NCBI RefSeq assembly: GCF_029893805.1
Contig: NZ_JARXYP010000002.1
Coordinates: 4,030,001 to 4,094,000, forward strand
Direction: 5' to 3'
DNA length: 64,000 nt
DNA from: Streptomyces sp. SAI-135
GTDB lineage: Bacteria > Actinomycetota > Actinomycetes > Streptomycetales > Streptomycetaceae
Below are positions 56,713 through 64,000 of the stretch, in pieces (the stretch's first letter is position 1; every line of letters starts with the position of its first letter). Under the pieces are notes generated by a model. It was not told where the DNA came from, did no database searches, and saw nothing but the letters and a program-made list of their open reading frames with translations. Position numbers and translations under genes: made by a program.

Positions 56713-59700
56713 TCAGGTCAGGAGGTAGGCCTTCAGGATCGTCACCGTGTAGGTGTTGCCTGTGGTGTCGGTCAGGGTGGATCTCAGGGAGACCGAGCGG
56801 GCGTTTTCCGGGTGGGTCAGGGTGAGGGTTCTGTTGCCGTGGGTGGTGGTCACCGGGGCGGGGGACCAGGTCTTGCCGGCGTCGTAGGAGACCTTCACCT
56901 TCAGGGATTTCAGGTGGGTGGCCGCCGGGCCCTGGAGGGAGAGGGGGATCGTGGTGCGGCGGCCTGCGGGGGCCGTGCCGGTCGGGGTCAGCTTCGGGTG
57001 GAAGCGGACCGTGGAGAGGGGGAGGGGGGTGGGGTCGGAGGGGCTGGACGTGAAGGTCCAGGCCGCTGTCAGGCGGCTCGTGGTCGTGGCCACGGATGGC
57101 GGGCGGGTCAGGGTTGTTCGGATCGTGTAGCGGGCCGGGGCGGACGGGAGATTCTCCACGGTCTGGCAGAGGTCGCCGTCGTTGTCGAGCAGGGTGTTGC
57201 CGTTCGCGGTCACCGTGGTGTGGCGTTTCGCGGTGGAGGAGGCGGGGTGTCCTGCCCCGTCGGCGAGGTCGGGGACGCACAGGGCGAGGGTGTCGCCGTC
57301 GCGCTGGGCGCCGTACGGGCCGCCGGTGATCGGGCTGAAGACGCCGACGTTGTACGTCGCTGGGTAGGTCCGGCCCGCCTGGTACGACCTCGCGCTCTCC
57401 GTGCCGTAGAAGACGTCGTCGTCTCCGGAGGCGTTGCGCTGGCCCAGGTTGGCCGTCCACTTGAAGCCCTTGGGCGTGGTGACGTAGATCTTCGCGGTCG
57501 TCGGCAGCGGGAAGGGGTCGCTCACCGTGCCCAGCGACAGGGTGGGGCCGCTCCACAGGACGTTGACGATGCCCTTGCGGTGGGCGGCGGACGAGCCGAA
57601 GTTCCGCTTCAGAAGGGCCAGTTCGTTCATGCGTGTGGTGTGGTGATAGCCGGTGGGGAAGCGGTCGGGCAGGTTGTAGAGCAGGTGGTACGTCGCGGCG
57701 CCCTTCTGCCATAGGCCGCCGAGCTGCGTGCTGAGCTTCCCGGCCGGGGCGGTCGGTCCCAGGGTCGCGGTGCGCAGGTTCTTGAACGTTCCCCAGAACA
57801 GGGTGCTGTTGTGCGACGCGCGCCCCATGTCCCCGGTGCCCACAGCCAGGTTGAGCTGACCGTCGGACATCTTCGCGTCCTGCGGTGCGGTGATCCCGAC
57901 GGGCTTCGCCTTGCGCGCGTCGAAGACGACCGTGGTGTTCCCGGTGAGGGAGAGCCGGGGCCGGACCAGCGCGGAGGTGCCCTCGACGTCGTCCAGCACG
58001 GTGTCCACGACGTAGTCGCCGCGCGGGACCCGCACCCGGTACACGCCCTTGGAGAGCTGCTCGGAGTCCTTGAGGTTCGTGGTCCAGTACGTGCCCGAGT
58101 ACCCGAGGATCTCGGTCAGCGGAGCGGTCACGGGCTTGCCGCCGCGGTCGAGGAACTTCAGGGTGAGGTCGTATGCCTCGGCCTCGCGTACGACGCCGAA
58201 GGCGGTCCGTACGGCCACGGGGTCGGCGGCAGCGGGGTCGGCGCCGTCCCGCGCGGTGGCGACCAGCGTGCCCGAGTAGGTGCCGTCCGCCGCCTCGACG
58301 CGGGTGTCCGCGGTGAGGTCGACGCCGGCGGTGCCGCCCGCCGGGACGGTGAGCTGAGTGGTGCTCAGCGTGAACATGCCCTCGGGGGCCGTGCTGCCTC
58401 CGGGGCCGGTCGCGGTGGCCGTCAGGTCCAGGGTGACGGGGTGGTCGCCGTCGTTGCGGTACGTGATGTGCTGGGTGACCGGCCGGTCGTCGGTGTGGGG
58501 CCACAGCTGCTTGCCGAAGGACACGGAGGTCTTTTCGCTCGCCACCGCCGCCTCCAGTGCCCGGGACACGTCGAGCCGGCCCGTCCCCTGCTGGTAGCCG
58601 GTCGCGCCGGTGGTCGGGGTGGTGGACGCGGTGAGCGCCTGCTTGATCCGTGCGCCGGTCCAGTCGGGGTGCCGCTGGGCCAGGATCGCGGCCGCTCCCG
58701 CCGCGTGTGGTGTCGCCATCGACGTACCGGACAGGGAGACATAGCCGTCGGCCGCCGGGTCGCCCATGTAGCCGTGCGCCGCCCTCGCCGAGACGATGTC
58801 CACGCCCGGCGCCGTGAGGTCCGGTTTCAGCGCGTTGTCGGCGGTGGGACCGGTGCTGGAGAAGTCGGCGAGCCGGTCCTCGCCGTCTACGGCGCCCACG
58901 GTGAGCGCCGACTCCGCGGCCCCCGGGGAGCCGACGGTTCCCGCGTCGGGGCCCTCGTTGCCGGCCGCGGCGACGGTGAGCATGCCGGTGCTCTTCGAGA
59001 GGGCGTTCACCGCCGCCTCGACCGGGTCCTCCCCCGGGGTGTCCTCCTGGCCCAGGCTGAGGTTGGCCACCCTGGCGCCCTGCCCGGCGGCCCACTCCAG
59101 GCCCGCGATGACGGACGAGTCGGTGCCCTCGCCGTCGTCGTTCAGCACCTTCGCGTTGAGGATCTCCGCGCCGGGTGCGACTCCCTTGTAGCGCCCGCCG
59201 GAGCGGGCTCCCGAGCCCGCCACCGTCGCCGCGACGTGCGTGCCGTGGCCGGCCTTGTCGTCGGTGCTGCCGGTGCCGCTGAAGTCCTTCGCTTCCGTCA
59301 CCGCCGCGGCGAGGTCCGGGTGGGTGGTGTCGATGCCGGTGTCCAGGACGGCGACCTCGACGCCCTTGCCGTCGTATCCGGCAGCCCAGGCGGCCGGGGC
59401 GCCGATCTGCGCGACGCCGCCGCCCAACTTCACTGCGTTCGCGCCGTCTTCGTCCGTCGGCGCCCTGAACCGGCCGTCCAGCCAGACCCGCGCGACTCCC
59501 TGCTCCTCGGTGAGGGCCTGCCACATGTCGTCGGCCCCGGCCTTGGGCACGGTGATCGCGGCGCCCGCCACGCTGGGCAGCTCCCGGCGCACGGTGGCGT
59601 CCGCGTCCGCGACCAGCGACTTCTGCGTGCTCCTGCGCCGGTCGGACTTGCCCTCGTACGACACGATCAGCGGGAGCGTGCCGCGCCGGGTGTCGTCGTA

Positions 59701-60099
59701 GCCGGCGCGTATCAGGCCGCTGACGTCGAACAGCCGCATGTCCAGGACGCCTTGGCCGATCAGGGCGGCGGCGTCGGCGGGAACGACGTACTGATCGCCC
59801 CCGACGCCGCGCACGGACACCGGGACGTGCTCACGGCCCGGTGCGTGCTGGACACCCGTCACCCGGCCCCGGGCGTCCAGCCGGACCCGGTCGCCGGTGA
59901 CGAGGGTGACGTACCGGGCGGCCGCGGAGGCGGAGCCGGCGGTCCGCGCGCCGAGGGCGGAGCTGCCGGGCGCCGCGACGGTGGCGGTGTCCTGCGTCCG
60001 TACGCCGAGGCCGGAGCCCGTGGACGCCACCGAGACGCCCGTCATCAGCCCCGCCACCAGCAGGGCGGCCAGCGAGGCGCTTGTGGTTCTGTCGCGCAT
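56713..60099 (-). CDS. Large secreted subtilisin-family (S8) serine protease
   Basis: A 1128-residue exported protease. A signal peptide (about 1-26), a propeptide, and the S8 catalytic domain at about 245-520 with Asp253 (VLDTGID), His285 (GHGTHVA), Asn381 (AAGNEG) and Ser460 (GTSMATP). About 600 residues of beta-rich C-terminal domains follow. ATG 60099 is immediately next to the TGA of the upstream gene with no spacer, so it is the third member of a sigma / membrane protein / protease operon. Confidence 0.9.
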   Translation of the reverse strand: MRDRTTSASLAALLVAGLMTGVSVASTGSGLGVRTQDTATVAAPGSSALGARTAGSASAAARYVTLVTGDRVRLDARGRVTGVQHAPGREHVPVSVRGVGGDQYVVPADAAALIGQGVLDMRLFDVSGLIRAGYDDTRRGTLPLIVSYEGKSDRRRSTQKSLVADADATVRRELPSVAGAAITVPKAGADDMWQALTEEQGVARVWLDGRFRAPTDEDGANAVKLGGGVAQIGAPAAWAAGYDGKGVEVAVLDTGIDTTHPDLAAAVTEAKDFSGTGSTDDKAGHGTHVAATVAGSGARSGGRYKGVAPGAEILNAKVLNDDGEGTDSSVIAGLEWAAGQGARVANLSLGQEDTPGEDPVEAAVNALSKSTGMLTVAAAGNEGPDAGTVGSPGAAESALTVGAVDGEDRLADFSSTGPTADNALKPDLTAPGVDIVSARAAHGYMGDPAADGYVSLSGTSMATPHAAGAAAILAQRHPDWTGARIKQALTASTTPTTGATGYQQGTGRLDVSRALEAAVASEKTSVSFGKQLWPHTDDRPVTQHITYRNDGDHPVTLDLTATATGPGGSTAPEGMFTLSTTQLTVPAGGTAGVDLTADTRVEAADGTYSGTLVATARDGADPAAADPVAVRTAFGVVREAEAYDLTLKFLDRGGKPVTAPLTEILGYSGTYWTTNLKDSEQLSKGVYRVRVPRGDYVVDTVLDDVEGTSALVRPRLSLTGNTTVVFDARKAKPVGITAPQDAKMSDGQLNLAVGTGDMGRASHNSTLFWGTFKNLRTATLGPTAPAGKLSTQLGGLWQKGAATYHLLYNLPDRFPTGYHHTTRMNELALLKRNFGSSAAHRKGIVNVLWSGPTLSLGTVSDPFPLPTTAKIYVTTPKGFKWTANLGQRNASGDDDVFYGTESARSYQAGRTYPATYNVGVFSPITGGPYGAQRDGDTLALCVPDLADGAGHPASSTAKRHTTVTANGNTLLDNDGDLCQTVENLPSAPARYTIRTTLTRPPSVATTTSRLTAAWTFTSSPSDPTPLPLSTVRFHPKLTPTGTAPAGRRTTIPLSLQGPAATHLKSLKVKVSYDAGKTWSPAPVTTTHGNRTLTLTHPENARSVSLRSTLTDTTGNTYTVTILKAYLLT

Positions 60100-61206
60100 T
60101 CAGCTCGCCTGCCCGGGGTACTGCTTGTTGGCGTCGACGACCGCGCGCTCGGTGATCGCGCTGGTGTGCGTGACGGTACCGACCTTGAGGGGGTTGTCCG
60201 CCGTGGCCTTGACCACCACGATGCGCTCGCCGAGGAACCGCAGGGTCTTCTTGTCGAAGATCCACTCGATGCGCTCGCCGTTGCCGGAGTCCTCCCGCGC
60301 GATCGCGACCCCGTGCCGGCCCGTGGCGTCGACCGCGTCGTCCACCGAGACGACTCCGGGGATCTTGGCGGCGGCCTTGTAGAGGGCGGCGCCGACCTCG
60401 GCGGGCGGGTAGCTCTCGAACAGCAGATCGCCGATCGCGACGAAGGCGGCCTGGTCGCGCGGGACTTCGGGGTCCCGGACGGCGTCCGACTCGCGGTAGA
60501 TCCGCTGGAGCAGCGCGTCGGGGTCGGTCGGCAGCGCGGCCAGGGCGTTGTAGGCGCCGCTGAACGGGGTGTCGCCCTTCAGGGTGATGCCCTTGTCGCT
60601 GGTCTGGCCGGCCTCGATCAGCCAGCCGTCCCTGCCGTCGAGGGAGTTCCAGACCTGGCGGGAGTGCAGCTCGTCGCTGACCGCCTCGCTCTTGTCGCCG
60701 ACGGTCTTGATGTAGGTGTCGGCCACCTTCGAGGCGATGTAGATGTACTGGCCCTTGCGCGGGGTGGGCTCGGAGGTGTCGGCGGCGGCCAGGGAGATGC
60801 GTTCGAGGAGCTGGGGGGCGCCCTTGGCGTCGGCGGCGCCGATCGTGGTGGTCAGTGCGGGGCCGGTGGCCAGGGCGGTCTTGCCGCCGTCGGTCCCGCC
60901 GCCGGTGAGGGCGAGGCCGCCCGCGACCGCGCCGGCCAGGGCGAAGGCCGCGGCGGGCAGGAGGACCGTACGGCGCAGGAACGGGTTGGAGCGCTTCACG
61001 GGCGCGACCGGAGAGGCGGCGGACGTACGGGAGGAGGTGGCGGACGTACGGGAGGAAGTGCGGAGGTCTTCGTGGATCCGGGCCATCATCTGCTCCTTGT
61101 GGAACTGGTGGCGGCCCGCCGGCAGATCCCGCTCGGCGGAGGGCAGCAGACTCTGCGTCTCCGTCCACTCGGCCGGGTGGGGCCGGTGGGAGGGGCTGGC
61201 GTTCAT
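60100..61206 (-). CDS. CU044_5270-family membrane protein (sigma-associated)
   Basis: A 368-residue protein with a cytoplasmic N-terminus of about 77 residues (LPAGRHQFHKEQMMARIHEDL at about 29-49), one membrane helix at about 80-101 (TVLLPAAAFALAGAVAGGLAL), and an extracytoplasmic domain of about 260 residues. These are the marks of the CU044_5270 family, which regularly sits after ECF sigma factor genes. It may act as an anti-sigma or signal sensor, which is not proven for the family. ATG 61206 overlaps the sigma-factor TGA (ATGA). Confidence 0.78.
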   Translation of the reverse strand: MNASPSHRPHPAEWTETQSLLPSAERDLPAGRHQFHKEQMMARIHEDLRTSSRTSATSSRTSAASPVAPVKRSNPFLRRTVLLPAAAFALAGAVAGGLALTGGGTDGGKTALATGPALTTTIGAADAKGAPQLLERISLAAADTSEPTPRKGQYIYIASKVADTYIKTVGDKSEAVSDELHSRQVWNSLDGRDGWLIEAGQTSDKGITLKGDTPFSGAYNALAALPTDPDALLQRIYRESDAVRDPEVPRDQAAFVAIGDLLFESYPPAEVGAALYKAAAKIPGVVSVDDAVDATGRHGVAIAREDSGNGERIEWIFDKKTLRFLGERIVVVKATADNPLKVGTVTHTSAITERAVVDANKQYPGQAS

Positions 61207-61847
61207 CGGTTTCCTTCCTGTGCGGACCGGACCGCGTATCCGCGATCACCTGTTATCTGCCGGTTCGTGCGGGTGGGTTCCCGTTTTTCTCCGAGGAGTT
61301 GCGCGTCGGTGAGCTTGCGCAGCCGGGCGCGGGCGCGGGAGAGGCGGGAGCGGACGGTGCCGACCGGGATGCCGAGGGCTTGGGCCGCCTCGGCGTACTC
61401 CATCCCCTCCCACAGGCACAGCGTCAGGACCTCACGCTCGGGACGCTTGAGCAGGCTGAGGGCGGCGAGCGTGGCGTTGATACGGCGCCGGTCGTCCAGG
61501 CGTCCGGCGGTCTCCTCGGCGTGGTCCTCGACCCGTTCCTCTGCGGCGTTCGTGGCGGCCGCGGCGCTCGCCGCGTTGCGGTAGCGGCGGTTGCTGCGGT
61601 GGTGGGAGCGGGCGACGTTGGTGGCGATGCCCAGCAGCCACGGCCGCAGCGAGCCGCCCTCGGCCTCGACCGAGGCCCGGCGCCGCCACGCCTCCATGAA
61701 CGTCGTCGACATCACGTCCTCGGCCAGCGACCAGTCGGCGGTCAGCCGGAAGGCGTGGTTGTACACCGAGCGGGCGTACGCGTCGAAGAGTTCCGCGAAG
61801 GCGTCCGGATCTCCGTTTCGCACCCGGGTTCGCATATCTGTGGTCAC
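61203..61847 (-). CDS. ECF-type RNA polymerase sigma factor
   Basis: About 214 residues. Region 2 reads DPDAFAELFDAYARSVYNHAFRLTADWSLAEDVMSTTFMEAWRRR (about 14-57), and region 4 reads PEREVLTLCLWEGMEYAEAAQALGIPVGTVRSRLSRARARLRKL (about 135-178). The start is GTG 61847 or ATG 61835; neither has a good ribosome site, which is compatible with a short or absent leader. It is first in a three-gene operon with a CU044_5270 membrane protein and a subtilase. Confidence 0.85.
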   Translation of the reverse strand: MTTDMRTRVRNGDPDAFAELFDAYARSVYNHAFRLTADWSLAEDVMSTTFMEAWRRRASVEAEGGSLRPWLLGIATNVARSHHRSNRRYRNAASAAAATNAAEERVEDHAEETAGRLDDRRRINATLAALSLLKRPEREVLTLCLWEGMEYAEAAQALGIPVGTVRSRLSRARARLRKLTDAQLLGEKREPTRTNRQITGDRGYAVRSAQEGNR

Positions 61848-61857
61848 GTCATGAACT

Positions 61858-61880
61858 GACGTACGGTGCGGGCGAGTTCC
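61858..61880 (-). promoter_or_regulatory. Possible autoregulated ECF promoter
   Basis: On the minus strand GGAAC (61880-61876), 15 bases, then GTC (61860-61858), a pattern close to ECF promoters (GGAAC-N16/17-GTC), though the spacer is one base short. Transcription would start about at the GTG/ATG starts of the sigma gene, giving an almost leaderless mRNA. Confidence 0.3.
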
Positions 61881-62007
61881 CGTGAGACACGTCACAGCCG
61901 TAGTGCACGACAAGCGTGGGGACTGGTCAGTGACCGCGTGACTCGGTCCCGACCCGGTGCTTCGTGAGCCCACGCACCCGCCTCTGCCTCCGCCGTCGGA
62001 GGCGTTG

Positions 62008-62384
62008 TCAGGCGTCGCGGTCGTCGTACGCCCGGTGGCTGCGTTCGATGTCGGGGTTGTGGGCGATGGCCCACTCGGCCAGGGTGATCGCCGGTTCGAT
62101 CAGGGTGCGGCCCACGGGGGTGAGTTCGTACTCGACGCGGGGTGGGACCTCGGGGTGGGACTTGCGGTTCACCAGGCCGTCGCGTTCCAGGTGGCGCAGG
62201 GTCAGGGTCAGCATGCGCTGGGAGATGCCGGGGACACGGCGGAGCAGTTCGGTGAAGCGGAGGCGCTCCCCTGGAGGGTCGCGACCACCAGGAGCGTCCA
62301 CTTGTCGCCGATGCGGTCGAGGACGCCGCGGATGGCGCGGCCGCCGTCGCCGCGGATCAGGCAGGCCTTCTGGTGGTCCGACAT
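62008..62384 (-). pseudogene. HxlR-family regulator, interrupted by a frameshift
   Basis: The N-terminal part MSDHQKACLIRGDGGRAIRGVLDRIGDKWTLLVVATLQG and the C-terminal part ERLRFTELLRRVPGISQRMLTLTLRHLERDGLVNRKSHPE... lie in different frames. The reading frame is restored by adding one C in the CCCC at 62268-62271 (plus strand), giving a normal HxlR winged-helix protein of about 125 residues. ATG 62384 has aggag five bases upstream. It is divergent from the DoxX gene, its probable target. A missing base in the assembly is as likely as a real mutation. Confidence 0.78.
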
Positions 62385-62490
62385 GACGCTCCTGGTGACC
62401 GCCGCACACACGCGTGTGCCTTTTGTAAGCCCTCCGACAGTGACTCACCATGGCCCTTCTCACAAGGGGTGACCATGGGAGGGTGCCGTC

Positions 62491-62853
62491 ATGCGGGTCG
62501 CGTACTGGATCGTCGCCGGGCTGCTGGGGGCCTTCTACCTCTACGCCGGCGGGAAGAAGATCGTCCAGAGCCGGGAGCGGCTCGCGCCGATGATGGGGTG
62601 GGTCGACACCGTGCCGATGCCCGTCGTCCGGGCGATCGGGGTCGTGGAGGTTCTCGGCGCGGCCGGGCTGGTGCTGCCGCCGGCGACCGGGATCGCGCCG
62701 GTGCTGGCGATCCTGGCCGCGGTCGGCTTCGTGGTGCTCCAGTTGCTCGCGGCGGGCCTCCATCTGTCGCGCGGGGAGGTGAGGGAGACCGGCCTGAACT
62801 TCGTTCTCGTCCTCCTCGCCGCCGTGGCCGCGTGGCTGGCCACGGCGTTCTGA
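62491..62853 (+). CDS. DoxX-family membrane protein
   Basis: A 120-residue protein with four predicted helices: YWIVAGLLGAFYLYAGGKKI at the start, AIGVVEVLGAAGLVLPPA and APVLAILAAVGFVVLQLLAAG in the middle, and LNFVLVLLAAVAAWLATAF at the end. This is the DoxX/DoxD-like fold; members are linked to redox stress and small-molecule uptake. ATG 62491 has ggaggg eight bases upstream. It is divergent from an HxlR regulator, a common regulator-DoxX pair. Confidence 0.82.
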   Translation: MRVAYWIVAGLLGAFYLYAGGKKIVQSRERLAPMMGWVDTVPMPVVRAIGVVEVLGAAGLVLPPATGIAPVLAILAAVGFVVLQLLAAGLHLSRGEVRETGLNFVLVLLAAVAAWLATAF

Positions 62854-62867
62854 GGGGCCGGGGTGGA

Positions 62868-63092
62868 CGTCAGGGGGCGTGAGAATCACCGGCCGCCGCG
62901 TGGCCCGCGCCGTCGCCGCGTACCGGTCCACCGGCCGCCGCATGGCCCGCCCATCGCCGCGTACGGTCCACCGGCCGCCGCATGGCCCGCCCATCGCCGC
63001 GCACCGGTCCACCGCCCCTCCACGCCGCTCGGAGGAACGGAGGAGGTGCACGTCACGGGGCGTGAGAATCACCAGCCGCCGCGTAGCCCGCC
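62868..63092. repeat. Degenerate reiterated copies of the helicase 3' end
   Basis: A stretch with three kinds of repetition. acgtca-ggggcgtgagaatcacc occurs at about 62868 and 63050. A 40-bp unit (ggtccaccggccgccgcatgg...) is tandem at 62925-62964 and 62965-63005, with a diverged unit before it. All resemble the true helicase tail at about 63102-63172. Translated on the minus strand they echo AVDRYVAMTRATQRLVILT (for example PVDRYAATARATRRPVILT). They are non-coding fragments created by repeated duplication of the gene end. Confidence 0.85.
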
Positions 63093-64000
63093 TCACCGCG
63101 TCGTCAGGATCACCAGCCGCTGCGTAGCCCGCGTCATCGCCACGTACCGGTCCACCGCCCCCTCCACGCCGTTCCCGAAGTTCTGTGGGTCCACGAGGAT
63201 CACCAGGTCGAATTCGAGGCCCTTCGAGAGGGCCGGGGGCAGGGAGCGGACCCGGGGGGTGGGCTCGAAGCCGGGGGCACCGATGACGCAGGCGATGCCC
63301 TCCGGGTGGTCCTCGAGCCACCTGTCCAGCACCGTCGGCAGGTCCGTCACGGGGCCGTACGTCACCGGGACGCCGGTGCTGCGGATCGAGGTGGGGACGT
63401 TGGCGTCGGGCAGGGCGGCGCGGATGACCGGCTCGGCCTCCTTCATGATCTCTTCCGGGGTGCGGTAGTTGACGCTCAGGGCGGCCATCTCGACGCGGTC
63501 GAGGCCCACCCGCGCGAGCCTGTCCTGCCAGGACTCGGTGAAGCCGTGTCTGGCCTGGGCGCGGTCGCCGACGATGGTGAAGCTCCGGGACGGACAGCGC
63601 AGCAGCAGCATCTGCCACTCCGCGTCGGTCAGTTCCTGCGCCTCGTCCACGACGACGTGGGCGAAGGGGCCGGCGAGCAGGTCGGGGTCGCTCACCTGAA
63701 GGGCGCTCTCGTCGACGAGGGCGTCGTGGAAGTCCTCGCCGCGCAGCATCGTCACCAGGCCCATCCCGTACTCGTCGTCGGCGACCGCGCTCAGGTTCTC
63801 CACGACGGTGGCCATGCGCTCGCGCTCCGCGGCGGCGGTGGCCTCGTTCCGGCGCTTGCGGAGCGAGGCGCGAGGGTCGCCGAGCCGCTGCCGTGCCGCG
63901 TCCAGGAGCGGCAGGTCGGACACCGTCCAGGCCTGGCCGTCCGCGCGCTGGAGCTTGCGTACCTCGTCGCGGTCCAGCCAGGGGGCGCACATCCGCAGAT
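63093..64000 (-). CDS. HelD/HelR-like RNA polymerase-associated or UvrD-type helicase, C-terminal part; partial
   Basis: The last 300 residues or so of a superfamily 1 helicase; the 5' part lies beyond the window. The DEAQE box with ELTDAEWQMLLLRC, GDRAQARHGF, SVNYRTPEEIMKEAEPVI, SKGLEFDLVILVDP and the terminal YVAMTRATQRLVIL are the SF1A motifs II to VI. The spacing and the SIRSTGVPVTYG segment resemble HelD/HelR, which removes stalled or rifampicin-bound RNA polymerase. The call is limited by the missing N-terminus. The stop at 63093 is followed by decayed copies of its own tail. Confidence 0.75.
   Translation of the reverse strand, partial: LRMCAPWLDRDEVRKLQRADGQAWTVSDLPLLDAARQRLGDPRASLRKRRNEATAAAERERMATVVENLSAVADDEYGMGLVTMLRGEDFHDALVDESALQVSDPDLLAGPFAHVVVDEAQELTDAEWQMLLLRCPSRSFTIVGDRAQARHGFTESWQDRLARVGLDRVEMAALSVNYRTPEEIMKEAEPVIRAALPDANVPTSIRSTGVPVTYGPVTDLPTVLDRWLEDHPEGIACVIGAPGFEPTPRVRSLPPALSKGLEFDLVILVDPQNFGNGVEGAVDRYVAMTRATQRLVILTTR

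Overview
The window is chromosomal DNA from a high-GC actinomycete, almost certainly Streptomyces or a close relative. The support is uniformly GC-rich third positions, many GTG/TTG starts, ATGA/GTGA stop-start overlaps, HrdD-type sigma factor, tricorn protease, DUF6227, and a galU-moeA-rimJ-sepX neighbourhood typical of Actinobacteria. From memory the order mscL ... fruA-fruK-fruR ... hrdD resembles the S. coelicolor SCO31xx-32xx region; this was not checked by alignment. Most of the window is housekeeping or core genome with local repeats and one small remnant island.

Region by region. 1-3300: end of an ECF-type metal transporter (CbiQ end, CbiO), the OhrR/Ohr organic-peroxide defence pair, a serine beta-lactamase-fold hydrolase and a DUF1876 protein. 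3400-8600: a DMT permease, a YbaK-like deacylase, an acetyltransferase, and an MMPL exporter with its TetR regulator. 8600-12200: tricorn protease and a small charged protein. 12300-16400: a translationally coupled BVMO / alpha-beta hydrolase / SDR operon with a divergent MerR regulator. 16400-17800: exonuclease III, an acetyltransferase, tRNA-Ala(CGC). 17900-23300: the leftward galU-moeA-moaC-mog-rimJ-sepX cluster, joining sugar-nucleotide supply, molybdenum cofactor or gephyrin-like proteins and the SepX/GlpR cell-division membrane protein. 23350-28670: a frameshifted 5-formyl-THF cyclo-ligase, a penicillin-acylase-family hydrolase and a K+/H+ antiporter. 28870-37760: an MFS permease, an FmdB zinc-ribbon gene behind a CIRCE-like element, a methylthioadenosine-type phosphorylase, an SAF-domain protein, MscL, LtrA, a P1/DmpA peptidase, a lipoprotein L,D-transpeptidase and a DUF6227 protein. 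38130-42080: the fruRKA fructose PTS operon. 42250-46580: an MFS exporter with a divergent WYL regulator, a repeat and hairpin-rich gap, and hrdD with a SigR-type promoter. 46580-52500: an acetyltransferase, a DODA-type dioxygenase with divergent MarR, a frameshifted DHA2 exporter with TetR, and a secreted M6 metalloprotease behind a perfect CRP-type palindrome. 52700-56700: a double IclR protein, tRNA-Arg(CCU) and a 2.2-kb island bounded by a 25-bp duplication of the tRNA. 56700-61850: an ECF sigma factor / CU044_5270 membrane protein / subtilase operon. 62000-64000: a frameshifted HxlR regulator, DoxX, and the 3' part of a HelD/HelR-like helicase followed by degenerate reiterations of its own tail.

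Three genes (5-FCL, the DHA2 exporter, HxlR) are each broken by a single-base change in a run of four G or C. Sequencing error is at least as likely as real decay. The most interesting signals are the CIRCE element in front of fmdB, the sigma / membrane regulator / protease operon, the tRNA-Arg island and the gephyrin-SepX cluster.
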